DNA of 64,000 nt from Actinoplanes couchii (lineage in GTDB: Bacteria; Actinomycetota; Actinomycetes; Mycobacteriales; Micromonosporaceae). The stretch spans positions 1-64,000 of the forward strand of contig NZ_BOMG01000019.1 in NCBI RefSeq assembly GCF_016862075.1, read 5' to 3'. Below are positions 42,452 to 49,395 of this stretch, one piece after another; the first letter of the stretch is position 1; the number at the start of each line of letters is the position of its first letter. Below the pieces are notes generated by a model. That model was not told where the DNA came from. It did not search any database and was given only the letters and a program-made list of their open reading frames with translations. Both the position numbers and the translations under genes were made by a program.

Positions 42452-43447
42452 GTGCACCCCACCGTCGAGCTGTTGTTGCAGCGCCGTGCCGAGGTGAGCC
42501 GCGAGTCGTGGGACGCCCTCTGGGACGCGCTGCGGGACCGGAGCCTGGACCGCGACGACGCGCTGGCCCTGCTGGGTTCGCTGGCCGGCGCGCTGCCCGG
42601 CCCGGTGTCGTCGGCCGCGCTGCTGGAGTCGTTCGCCGGCCGCCGCGCCACCGGGCCGGAACGGCGGCCCGGCACGGTCAACGTGGTGGGCACCGGCGGT
42701 GGACCGGCGACCTTCAACATCTCCACCGCCGCCGCCTTCACCGCGGCGGCGATCGGGGTGCCGGTGGTGAAGTCGGGCTCCCGGGCGTACACCGGCGTGC
42801 TCGGGTCGATCGACCTGCTGGAGCGCCTCGGCATCCGGCCGGCCGGCTCGTACCCGCAGATCGAGGACTCTCTCGACCGGTTCGGGCTGGCCTTCGCCGG
42901 TGGCTTCGTCTACCCGGCCGAGCTGACCCGGCTGGCCCGCCTGATCCTGCCCGCCGGGCTGCGGCCGTTCGGCCGGTTCCTCAACACGCTGGGCCCGTTC
43001 CTGGCCGAGCTGCCGGTCACCGCCCAGGTCACCGGCGTCTCCGACCCGGCCGTGCTGCCGCTGCTGCGCGACCTCGCGGCCACCGTGCCGGACCGGCGGA
43101 TCTGGCTGTCCACCAACGACGCCGGGGCCGACGAGCTGCTGCCGTTCGCGGTGAACACCGTCGACACGAACTCCGGGACGGTGCCGGCGCTCCCGGCGCC
43201 GTCCGGGGGCACCCTCGCCGACCTCCGCCCGGGCACCGGCCCGGCCGGTGCGGCGGCCCGATTCCTGGAGGTCGTCGCCGGGTCCGCCGGGGACGTCGCG
43301 ACCCGGACGGTGGCGTTCAACGCGGCGGCGCTCGCCCTGGCCGGCGGGCACGCCACCGCCTGGGAACCGGCGGTCGCCGAGGCCGGGAAGGCGCTGCGCG
43401 AGGGCGCGGTCCTGGCCCTGGTCATGCGGATGCGCACCGATGGCTGA
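42452..43447 (+). CDS. Anthranilate phosphoribosyltransferase-like protein, divergent (TrpD family)
   Basis: A 331-residue class IV phosphoribosyltransferase. The PRPP site is recognisable (VNVVGTGGGPATFNISTAAA, GSIDLLERLGI) and so is a metal-binding Asp-Glu pair (GADELLP). However the usual KHGNR motif reads KSGSR (residues 107-111), so the His and Asn that contact anthranilate are lost. The downstream RT(I/L)FNxLGP motif reads GRFLNTLGP with the Arg displaced. It probably still attaches phosphoribose to an amine, but maybe not to anthranilate. The GTG at 42452 is 4 bp after the PCP stop, and the gene overlaps the TrpA-like gene by 8 bp. Confidence 0.8.
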   Translation: MHPTVELLLQRRAEVSRESWDALWDALRDRSLDRDDALALLGSLAGALPGPVSSAALLESFAGRRATGPERRPGTVNVVGTGGGPATFNISTAAAFTAAAIGVPVVKSGSRAYTGVLGSIDLLERLGIRPAGSYPQIEDSLDRFGLAFAGGFVYPAELTRLARLILPAGLRPFGRFLNTLGPFLAELPVTAQVTGVSDPAVLPLLRDLAATVPDRRIWLSTNDAGADELLPFAVNTVDTNSGTVPALPAPSGGTLADLRPGTGPAGAAARFLEVVAGSAGDVATRTVAFNAAALALAGGHATAWEPAVAEAGKALREGAVLALVMRMRTDG

Positions 43448-44246
43448 CTTCTTCGCGGGCGGTCCCGGGCTGGCCCTGTTCCTGAACGCCGGTGACCCGC
43501 CGCTGGACGTGCTGCGGGACGCGGTCCTCGCCCTGGACGAGGCCGGGCTCGCCTGCCTGGAGCTGGCCGTGCCGTTCCCCGGTTCGGTCACCGACGGGCC
43601 GGTGATCAGGCGGTCGGCGGAGCGGGCGCTGCGCGCGGGTGTCGACCTGGACGCGGTGCTGGACTTCGTCGCCGGCATCCGGCCGCGGCTGCGGACCACC
43701 CGGATCGCGCTGCTGGCCGACTGGAGCCACAGCCTGAAGGGGCATCCGCTGCCGGACATGCTCGACCGGATCGCCGGGTCCGGCGCCGACGGTGTGCTGC
43801 TGCACGCGCTGCCGCCCCGGCTGCGGCAGTCGTACCACGCGTCGGCGCGGGCGGCCGGACTGCCCGTCGTCACCACCTGTTACCACGGCACCTCCCGTCC
43901 CGAGGTGCTGGCCGAGGCGGCCGCGGAAGCCACCGCGTACGTCTACCTCGTCGCCCGTTACGGCCGCAGCGGCACCGCGCCCGCAGCCGGATACGGCGAC
44001 CTGAACGTGTCCGTCGCAGCGTTGCGCACGGGTACCCGGGCACCGATCGCCGTCGGCTTCGGTGTCCGGAACAGCCAGGACGTGGCGGCCGTACGCGCCA
44101 CCGGGGCCGACGGCGTGATCGTCGGCAGCGCCGGTGTCGCCCGGGTCGAAACGGCTCTGGCCGAGGGCCGGGACGTCGTACCCGTACTGCGGGAACTCGT
44201 CCTGGACCTTGATCCCCTCCACCATCGGAACAGGAGTCTCACGTGA
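43440..44246 (+). CDS. Tryptophan synthase alpha chain-like / indole-3-glycerol-phosphate lyase (TrpA family)
   Basis: A 268-residue TIM barrel. The two TrpA catalytic acids are conserved with normal spacing: Glu41 (LELAVPF) and Asp52 (VTDGPVI). The phosphate-binding end (APIAVGFGVRNSQDV, GVIVGSAGV) is also present. There is no TrpB in the cluster, so it may work alone as a retro-aldolase that releases a free indole-like heterocycle and glyceraldehyde 3-phosphate, as plant BX1/IGL enzymes do. The loop that contacts TrpB is altered (YGRSGTAPAAGYGD). The ATG at 43440 overlaps the trpD-like gene. Confidence 0.82.
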   Translation: MADFFAGGPGLALFLNAGDPPLDVLRDAVLALDEAGLACLELAVPFPGSVTDGPVIRRSAERALRAGVDLDAVLDFVAGIRPRLRTTRIALLADWSHSLKGHPLPDMLDRIAGSGADGVLLHALPPRLRQSYHASARAAGLPVVTTCYHGTSRPEVLAEAAAEATAYVYLVARYGRSGTAPAAGYGDLNVSVAALRTGTRAPIAVGFGVRNSQDVAAVRATGADGVIVGSAGVARVETALAEGRDVVPVLRELVLDLDPLHHRNRSLT

Positions 44247-44617
44247 TCATCAGGAACCTGGAGAACGTCAAGACCGTCGAGTGGGGCAACGGCGTCAGCC
44301 GCCGTTTCCTGCTGGAGAACGACCGGATCGGTTACAGCATCACCGACACGGTGGTCCGGGCCGGCACGAAGTCGCTGCTGGAGTACCGCAACCACATGGA
44401 GTCCTGCTACTGCATCGCGGGCTCCGGCGAGGTCGTCGACATGCAGGGCAACTCGCACCCGATCGTCCCGGGCACGCTCTACGCCCTCGACCAGCACGAC
44501 GCGCACTACCTGGTGGCGAGCCCGCACGAGGATCTCCGCCTGGTCTGCGTGTTCACCCCCGCGCTGCGGGGCGACGAGGTGCACGACCTCGACGGCAGCA
44601 GCTCCAGCCACTACTGA
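44243..44617 (+). CDS. Ectoine synthase-like cupin (EctC family)
   Basis: A 124-residue cupin clearly of the EctC family: RNHMESCYCIAGSGEVVDM and PGTLYALDQHDAHYLVASPHEDLRLVCVFTPALRGDEVHDLDG. The metal ligands of EctC are kept at Glu53, Tyr80 and His88. The TTIYAGTETHIHYKNH-type substrate wall of true EctC reads DTVVRAGTKSLLEYRNH, so the substrate differs. No ectA, ectB or ectD is present. It sits between the trpA-like and dehydrogenase genes with overlap, so it is a pathway enzyme, probably a cyclodehydratase that closes a ring or cyclic amidine. The GTG at 44243 follows AGGAG. Confidence 0.88.
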   Translation: MIIRNLENVKTVEWGNGVSRRFLLENDRIGYSITDTVVRAGTKSLLEYRNHMESCYCIAGSGEVVDMQGNSHPIVPGTLYALDQHDAHYLVASPHEDLRLVCVFTPALRGDEVHDLDGSSSSHY

Positions 44618-44638
44618 CGCACACACCCCGGGGTCATC

Positions 44639-45778
44639 ATGATCGAATGGAACGACGACCAGGTCGCTCTCCGCGACGGCCTGGGCCGCTGGAACGACGC
44701 CCTCAGCTCCGGTCACGTCGAAGGTGACGCGGCCGGGACGTTCGACTGGGACAAGTGGAAGCTGATCCGGGACACCGGAGTCCTGGGCCTGCCGTTCGGC
44801 ACCGACTGGAACGGCCTGGACCAGGACCTGCTCACCACCATGTACGTCCTGGAAGGTCTCGGCGAGGGCTGCCGGGACGGTGGCCTGAGCTTCTCGGCGA
44901 CCACCAGCATGGCCAGCGTCGGCGTTCCCCTGCAGAAGTTCGGCCGCCCGGAACTGCGCGACAGGCACCTGCCGCGGATCTGTTCCGGCGAGTCGATCGG
45001 AGCCCACGCCATCACCGAGGCGGACGGTGGCTCCGACGCGCTGAAGATGCGAACCCGGGCCGAACGCGACGGCGACGATTTTGTCCTCACCGGCGCCAAG
45101 ACGTTCGTGAGCAACGGCCCGATCGCAGATCTGATCATGGTTTACGCCCGCTCCCACCCCGGTGGTGGTGCTCTGGGGGTGACCGCGTTCCTGGTGGAAC
45201 GGGACACTCCCGGCCTGAGCGTGGGCGGTCCCTTCCACAAGATGGGACTGCGCACGTCGCCGCTGAGCGAGATCTTCCTGGACGGCTGCCGCGTCCCGGC
45301 CGCCAACGTGGTCGGCCGGATCGGCGGCGGCTTCATGGTCCTGGACCACGTGATGAAACGGGAGATCCTGTTCACCTTCATCGTCCAGGTGGGCGAGATG
45401 GCCCATCGCCTCCAACGGTGTGTCGGGTACGCCCGCACCCGCATGCAGTTCGGTAGGCCGATCGGCGCCAACCAGTCGATCTCCAACAAGATCGTGGACA
45501 TGAAGGTCCGCCTGGAGACCGCCCGCAAGTGGCTCTACGACACCGCCGAGAAGCTCGAGCGCGGCCAGGACGTCACCGCCGACATCGCGATCGCGAAGCT
45601 GCTCACCAGTCAGGCCAACGTCGCCTCCGGCCTGGACGCGGTGCAGATCTTCGGCGGCAACGGCTACATGGCCGAGTACGGCCTGGAGAAGGATCTGCGC
45701 AACGCCGTCGGCGCGACCATCTACTCCGGTACCAACGAGATCCAGTACAACCGCATCGCTGCGACGCTGGGGCTATGA
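44639..45778 (+). CDS. Acyl-CoA dehydrogenase-like, probable aminoacyl(prolyl)-PCP dehydrogenase
   Basis: A 379-residue FAD enzyme of the acyl-CoA dehydrogenase fold. The C-terminal catalytic position of standard dehydrogenases (IYEGT) reads IYSGT, but a Glu is present at position 242 in the helix-G segment MKREILF, the site used by isovaleryl-CoA dehydrogenase and by prolyl-PCP dehydrogenases (PigA/PltE type). QSISNKIVDMKVRLETARKWLY is also like that group. With the adenylation enzyme and PCP it should oxidise prolyl-PCP to pyrrole-2-carboxyl-PCP. It follows the EctC-like gene by 21 bp and overlaps the trpF-like gene. Confidence 0.85.
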   Translation: MIEWNDDQVALRDGLGRWNDALSSGHVEGDAAGTFDWDKWKLIRDTGVLGLPFGTDWNGLDQDLLTTMYVLEGLGEGCRDGGLSFSATTSMASVGVPLQKFGRPELRDRHLPRICSGESIGAHAITEADGGSDALKMRTRAERDGDDFVLTGAKTFVSNGPIADLIMVYARSHPGGGALGVTAFLVERDTPGLSVGGPFHKMGLRTSPLSEIFLDGCRVPAANVVGRIGGGFMVLDHVMKREILFTFIVQVGEMAHRLQRCVGYARTRMQFGRPIGANQSISNKIVDMKVRLETARKWLYDTAEKLERGQDVTADIAIAKLLTSQANVASGLDAVQIFGGNGYMAEYGLEKDLRNAVGATIYSGTNEIQYNRIAATLGL

Positions 45779-46470
45779 GCACCGGCCGGCAGGGTGCCCT
45801 GCTCAAAGTGTGCGGCGCGACCTCGGCCGCCGAGGTGCGGCTGCTCGCGGCCTCCGGCGCCGACTACGTCGGGCTCTGGTACGGCGTGTCCGGCGGCCCG
45901 GCCGACCTGTCCCTGGACCGGCTCGTGGAGCTGGCCGGGGTGGCCCGCGACGCCGGGATCAACCCGGTGCTCGTCACCTTCCTCGGCGCCGTCGACGCCC
46001 TGCATCAGGCGCTCACGCTCTCCGGGATCCGGCACCTGCAACTGCACGCCTACCAGACGCCGGGGGCGGTCGCCGCGCTGCGCCGCGCCCATCCCGGCCT
46101 GTCCGTCCTCAAGGTGCTGCACCTACGGGACGGGCAGTGCCTGGAGGACCGGTTCATCGGCGCCTACCAGCGGGCCGGGACCAGCATGTTCCTGCTCGAC
46201 AAGACCACCGCGACCGGGCGGGTCGGCAGCACCGGCCACCGGCTGGACCCGGCCGAGGTGCGCGCCCTGATGCCGCGCCTGGACGTCCCGTTCCTGCTGG
46301 CCGGGGGAGTGTCCGCGGACAGTGGCGGCTACCACGACCTGATCGGTGGCCCCAGCCTGCACGGTGTCGACGTCGACACCGGCGCCCGCGACACCCTCGG
46401 CGGCTTCGACCCCGGGCTGATCGGTGCGATCGCCCGGGCCTGGCAAACCGTTCCCGAGCCGCTGAGGTGA
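45775..46470 (+). CDS. Phosphoribosylanthranilate isomerase-like (TrpF family)
   Basis: A 231-residue TIM barrel that performs an Amadori rearrangement of an N-phosphoribosyl amine. Both catalytic residues are in place: Cys13 (LKVCGAT) and Asp142 (FLLDKTT). The phosphate site PFLLAGGVSAD and GVDVDTGARD is also normal. TrpF is usually about 200-220 residues, so size is ordinary. The ATG at 45775 overlaps the dehydrogenase stop. Its presence with TrpD and TrpC homologues indicates that an N-phosphoribosyl intermediate is really processed in this pathway. Confidence 0.88.
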   Translation: MSTGRQGALLKVCGATSAAEVRLLAASGADYVGLWYGVSGGPADLSLDRLVELAGVARDAGINPVLVTFLGAVDALHQALTLSGIRHLQLHAYQTPGAVAALRRAHPGLSVLKVLHLRDGQCLEDRFIGAYQRAGTSMFLLDKTTATGRVGSTGHRLDPAEVRALMPRLDVPFLLAGGVSADSGGYHDLIGGPSLHGVDVDTGARDTLGGFDPGLIGAIARAWQTVPEPLR

Positions 46471-46473
46471 CCC

Positions 46474-47160
46474 TTGTCCGGATTCCTGTCCACGCTGCTG
46501 ACCGCCGACCTCCCGCTGATCATGGAGATCAAGCCGCGTGATCCGGACGGCACCGATCTGCTCGGCGGCCGCAGCGCGGCGGAGGTGGTGGACACCTACG
46601 AGGCGGCCGGCGCGCCCTGCCTCTCGGTGGTCACCGGGCACTGGTTCGGCGGGTCACCGGACCTGCTGCGCGAGGTGACCCGGCGGACCACCCGGCCGGT
46701 CCTGCAGAAGGACTTCGTCACCCGGCGGGACCAGCTGGCCACCGCCCGGGACCTGGGCGCGTCGGCGGTCCTGCTGACCGCCGGCCTGCTGCCCGCCGCG
46801 GTGCTGGCCCGGATGGTGACCGCCGCGCTCTCCGCGGGCCTGACGCCGTTCGTCGAGGTCACCACCGAGCGGGAGATCGCCGCGGTGCCGCACGCCGCCG
46901 AGTGCGTGCTGGCGGTCAACAACAAGGACATCAAGATCCGCGAGCGGGGTACGGCGGAACTCACCCGTAGCACCGCCCTGTTGCCGGCTCTACGGGCCGC
47001 CGGGACGCTCTGCCCGGTGAGCGCCAGCGGCATCCACGACGCGGCGGTCGCCGCCGACCTGCTCGGACAGGGCTTCGCCGGGCTGCTGATCGGCACCTCA
47101 CTGCTGCGCAGCACCGATGTCACGGCGTGGGCCGCCGACGTCCGGAACCGGTACCGCTGA
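46474..47160 (+). CDS. Indole-3-glycerol-phosphate synthase-like (TrpC family)
   Basis: A 228-residue TIM barrel, slightly shorter than the usual 250-270 because the N-terminal helices are reduced. The catalytic set is recognisable: Glu18 and Lys20 (IMEIKPRDP), Lys79 (LQKDF), Glu128 (PFVEVTTE), Asn149/150 (AVNNKDI) and Ser in PVSASGI, where the usual SESGI Glu is Ala. The CLSVVTGHWF segment lacks the acid normally found after LT. It should catalyse decarboxylative ring closure to a pyrrole. TTG at 46474, with GAGGTGA upstream, seems the start. It is the last gene of the core operon. Confidence 0.85.
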   Translation: MSGFLSTLLTADLPLIMEIKPRDPDGTDLLGGRSAAEVVDTYEAAGAPCLSVVTGHWFGGSPDLLREVTRRTTRPVLQKDFVTRRDQLATARDLGASAVLLTAGLLPAAVLARMVTAALSAGLTPFVEVTTEREIAAVPHAAECVLAVNNKDIKIRERGTAELTRSTALLPALRAAGTLCPVSASGIHDAAVAADLLGQGFAGLLIGTSLLRSTDVTAWAADVRNRYR

Positions 47161-47290
47161 GACGCTGACGCATCTCCCTGAGCCCGACGACTATGGACCG
47201 TCCAGCTCTCGCTGGTTGTAATGGTCACATGACGCTCGGCGTTCCCACCTGGCCGTTCGAGCAGCCGTCGCCGCATCGAAGGAGTCGCTC

Positions 47291-47947
47291 GTGCGCCCAG
47301 CCATGTCCAGTGAGAACGGTGTCCACTCGCTACCGGAGCACCTGCGGGCCTTCGCGCTGATGCACGTCGGCATGCGCCGCGACGCCCAGCGGCTGGTGGA
47401 CGCCGCCCCGAACGCCACCCCGGGCACCCACTCCGGCCTCAACTCCTGGTGGCGGCAACTGCACGACGTCATCGACTGGCACCACCACAGCGAGGACGAG
47501 GTGCTCTGGCCGTCGCTGCGGGCCCTGGTGCCGGAGTTCGACGCCATCGAACGGGAGATGCTGCACGACCACTCCGCCCTGGAGGAGTCGATGGCCCAGG
47601 TCTCGGCGAACATGCGCCGGTCCACCGGGCTGACCGCGCTGGCCCCCGCCGCACACCGCTTCCACCAGATCCTGGTGGACCACCTGCGGCACGAGGAGGC
47701 GGCGATCTTCCCGGTGCTGGCCGGGCACCTGACCGTCGCCCAGTACCTCTCGATCGAACAGCGGATCATCGGCTCCGCGCCGCCGCGGGTCATGTCGTAC
47801 CTGCAGCCCTGGATGTTCGACGACGCCGACCCGGCGGTGATCAGGCAGGTCGGCGCGGGCATCCCGACCCCGTTGCGGCTGCTCGGCAACACCGTCCTGA
47901 AGATGCGCTACCAGCGGACCGTCGACCCGGTGCTGGCCCTGATCTGA
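47291..47947 (+). CDS. Hemerythrin HHE domain protein
   Basis: A 218-residue four-helix protein with hemerythrin-type iron ligands: WHHHSEDEVLWPSL, LHDHSALEE and VDHLRHEEAAIFPVL. Such domains bind a diiron centre and sense or use O2 or NO; a few act as oxygenases. GTG at 47291 is preceded by GAAGGAG. It follows the core operon after 130 bp and precedes an ABC-type protein on the same strand. The C-terminal 50 residues, with TVLKMRYQRTVDPVLAL, lie outside the domain. A role in the pathway is possible but not shown. Confidence 0.8.
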   Translation: MRPAMSSENGVHSLPEHLRAFALMHVGMRRDAQRLVDAAPNATPGTHSGLNSWWRQLHDVIDWHHHSEDEVLWPSLRALVPEFDAIEREMLHDHSALEESMAQVSANMRRSTGLTALAPAAHRFHQILVDHLRHEEAAIFPVLAGHLTVAQYLSIEQRIIGSAPPRVMSYLQPWMFDDADPAVIRQVGAGIPTPLRLLGNTVLKMRYQRTVDPVLALI

Positions 47948-47983
47948 CCTGTCCGACCCACTTCTTCCTCGACTGGGGGCACC

Positions 47984-48787
47984 ATGTCGCTGGACACCAC
48001 CCTGGACGTACCGCCGGGTCCGGGCGGCGCCCGCCGCCACATCCCACCCGACACCGCCGGGAGCATCCGCTGGCACACCACCGGGTTGTCCGCCCGGGGA
48101 TCGGGCGGCGCGCAAGCGGACGCCCGGGAACGTGTCGTCCGCTGCCGCGGTCTGTCCTACCGCGCCGAAGGGCAGGCCGTCGTCGACGGAGTGTCCTTCG
48201 ACATCCACGCCGGCGAGGCGTTCGGCCTGTTCGGGTCGGACGCGCCGGCCCGCTCGGCGATCGTCGCCATGGTGTGCGGCCTGCTCGAATCCGGCACCGG
48301 ATCGGTCCACCTGCTCGGCACCCCGGTCGAGCGGATCGAACCCGCGGACCTGCCCGCCACCGTCGGTTACGTGGCCCGCAGCTCGGTCCTGCTCAGCTCC
48401 GGGACGATCGGCGAGAACCTGTCCCTGTGGGCCCGGATCGGCGACCTGCCGGACAGCGAACACCAGCTGCGCATCGCCGGCGCGCTGGCCCAGGTCGGCC
48501 TCACCACCCGCCGCGACGACCCGGTGGCCCGCTGCACCACCGGCACCCTGCGCGAACTCAGCGTCGCGGTGGCCCTGCTGCACCGGCCGCGGGTGCTGGT
48601 CCTCGACGAACCGGGCACCGGGCTGACCCCACGCGGCCGGACCCGGCTCGGCGCCACCCTGGCCGGACTGCGCGACAGCGGCGTCGCCCTGCTCTGCTCC
48701 GGGGCCGCGGCCTCGGACTTCCCCGGGCTCTGCCGGTCGGCGGCCCGCCTCGAGAACGGCCTGCTCACCCTCGACCCGGCCGCCTGA
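47984..48787 (+). CDS. ABC-type ATPase with degenerate Walker A
   Basis: A 267-residue protein with the fold pattern of an ABC ATPase (drug-export type): CRGLSYRAEGQAVVDGVSFDIHAGEAFGLFG, LLESGTGSVHLLGTPV and Walker B VLVLDEPGTGLTPRGR. The P-loop reads FGSDAPARSA and has no lysine, and the signature LSGGQ region reads GTLRELSVA. It is unlikely to hydrolyse ATP in the normal way. No ABC permease is adjacent. The N-terminal 45 residues are a disordered extension. It may be an evolved regulator or resistance-type remnant. Confidence 0.72.
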   Translation: MSLDTTLDVPPGPGGARRHIPPDTAGSIRWHTTGLSARGSGGAQADARERVVRCRGLSYRAEGQAVVDGVSFDIHAGEAFGLFGSDAPARSAIVAMVCGLLESGTGSVHLLGTPVERIEPADLPATVGYVARSSVLLSSGTIGENLSLWARIGDLPDSEHQLRIAGALAQVGLTTRRDDPVARCTTGTLRELSVAVALLHRPRVLVLDEPGTGLTPRGRTRLGATLAGLRDSGVALLCSGAAASDFPGLCRSAARLENGLLTLDPAA

Positions 48788-48793
48788 GAAACA

Positions 48794-48804
48794 CTTTCGG
48801 AAAG
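48794..48804. promoter_or_regulatory. Palindrome CTTTCGGAAAG before DUF1772 copy 2
   Basis: CTTTC-G-GAAAG, perfect arms around one base, 6 bp before the ATG at 48811. The 13-mer ACTTTCGGAAAGG recurs upstream of DUF1772 copy 3. Here it overlaps the ribosome binding site (GGAAAGGG), so it may be an operator, a translational element or both. Confidence 0.45.
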
Positions 48805-48810
48805 GGCGTC

Positions 48811-49395
48811 ATGTCCAGCAACCCTCCCTATGCGGTGCCCTACCCGGCCGTACCGCGGCAGGCTCGTCCCGGCCCACGGGGAACCCGGCGGGTGACCGCC
48901 ACCCTGATCGCGTCGACGGTCTGCATGGGCCTGATGGCCGGGATCTTCTTCGCCTTCACCGTCTCGGTCATGCCCGGCCTCGCGGTGAGCGACGACCTGA
49001 CCTTCGTCACGGCGATGCAGCACATCAACGACAAGATCGAGAACGGGCTGTTCGGCCTGGTCTTCGTCGGCGCCTTCGCCTTCCCGGTGGCCGCCGCCGT
49101 CCAGCTGTTCCGCCGCGGGCGGTGGGCCGCCGCGATCTGGACCGCCGCGGCGGCCTTCGCCTACCTGCTGGTGCTCGGCCTGACCATGGCGGTGGAGATC
49201 CCGCTCAACGAGACCCTGGCGGCGGCCGGTGATCCGAGCCGGATCAGCGACCTGGCCCGGGTCCGCGGCGACTTCGAGCACACCTGGGTGCCGGTGAACG
49301 ATCTGCGGACCTTCTTCAACCTGGCCGGCCTGGCGCTGCTGGCGCCGGCCCTCTACCTGCACGGCAAGGCGTCGGCCGCTTCCTCGCGCGGCTGA
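48811..49395 (+). CDS. DUF1772 (anthrone oxygenase-like) membrane protein, copy 2
   Basis: A 194-residue protein with about 40 extra N-terminal residues (Pro-rich) before four membrane segments. Family features: GLMAGIFFAFTVSVMPGL, INDKIENGLFG and IPLNETL. AAAGGG lies ahead of the ATG. It is the second of three copies in the cluster, and together with copy 3 it flanks the phosphopantetheinyl transferase. DUF1772 members in natural-product loci have been proposed to oxidise or protect aromatic intermediates; direct evidence is from fungal anthrone oxidases. The 3' end overlaps the convergent PPTase gene by 43 bp. Confidence 0.78.
   Translation: MSSNPPYAVPYPAVPRQARPGPRGTRRVTATLIASTVCMGLMAGIFFAFTVSVMPGLAVSDDLTFVTAMQHINDKIENGLFGLVFVGAFAFPVAAAVQLFRRGRWAAAIWTAAAAFAYLLVLGLTMAVEIPLNETLAAAGDPSRISDLARVRGDFEHTWVPVNDLRTFFNLAGLALLAPALYLHGKASAASSRG

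Noticed and set aside
44243..44617. An ectoine osmolyte locus
   Set aside because: No ectA, ectB or ectD is nearby and the substrate wall of the EctC homologue is changed.
30586..45778. A prodiginine (prodigiosin/undecylprodigiosin) cluster
   Set aside because: The oxoamine synthase, KAS, prolyl-type ligase, PCP and dehydrogenase fit, but no PigC/RedH condensing enzyme, no PigF-type O-methyltransferase clearly assigned and no MAP branch are seen; the Trp-like set is foreign to that pathway.
42452..47160. An ordinary tryptophan biosynthesis operon
   Set aside because: TrpB, TrpE and TrpG are missing, TrpD has an altered acceptor site, and carrier-protein, cupin and dehydrogenase genes are interleaved and coupled.
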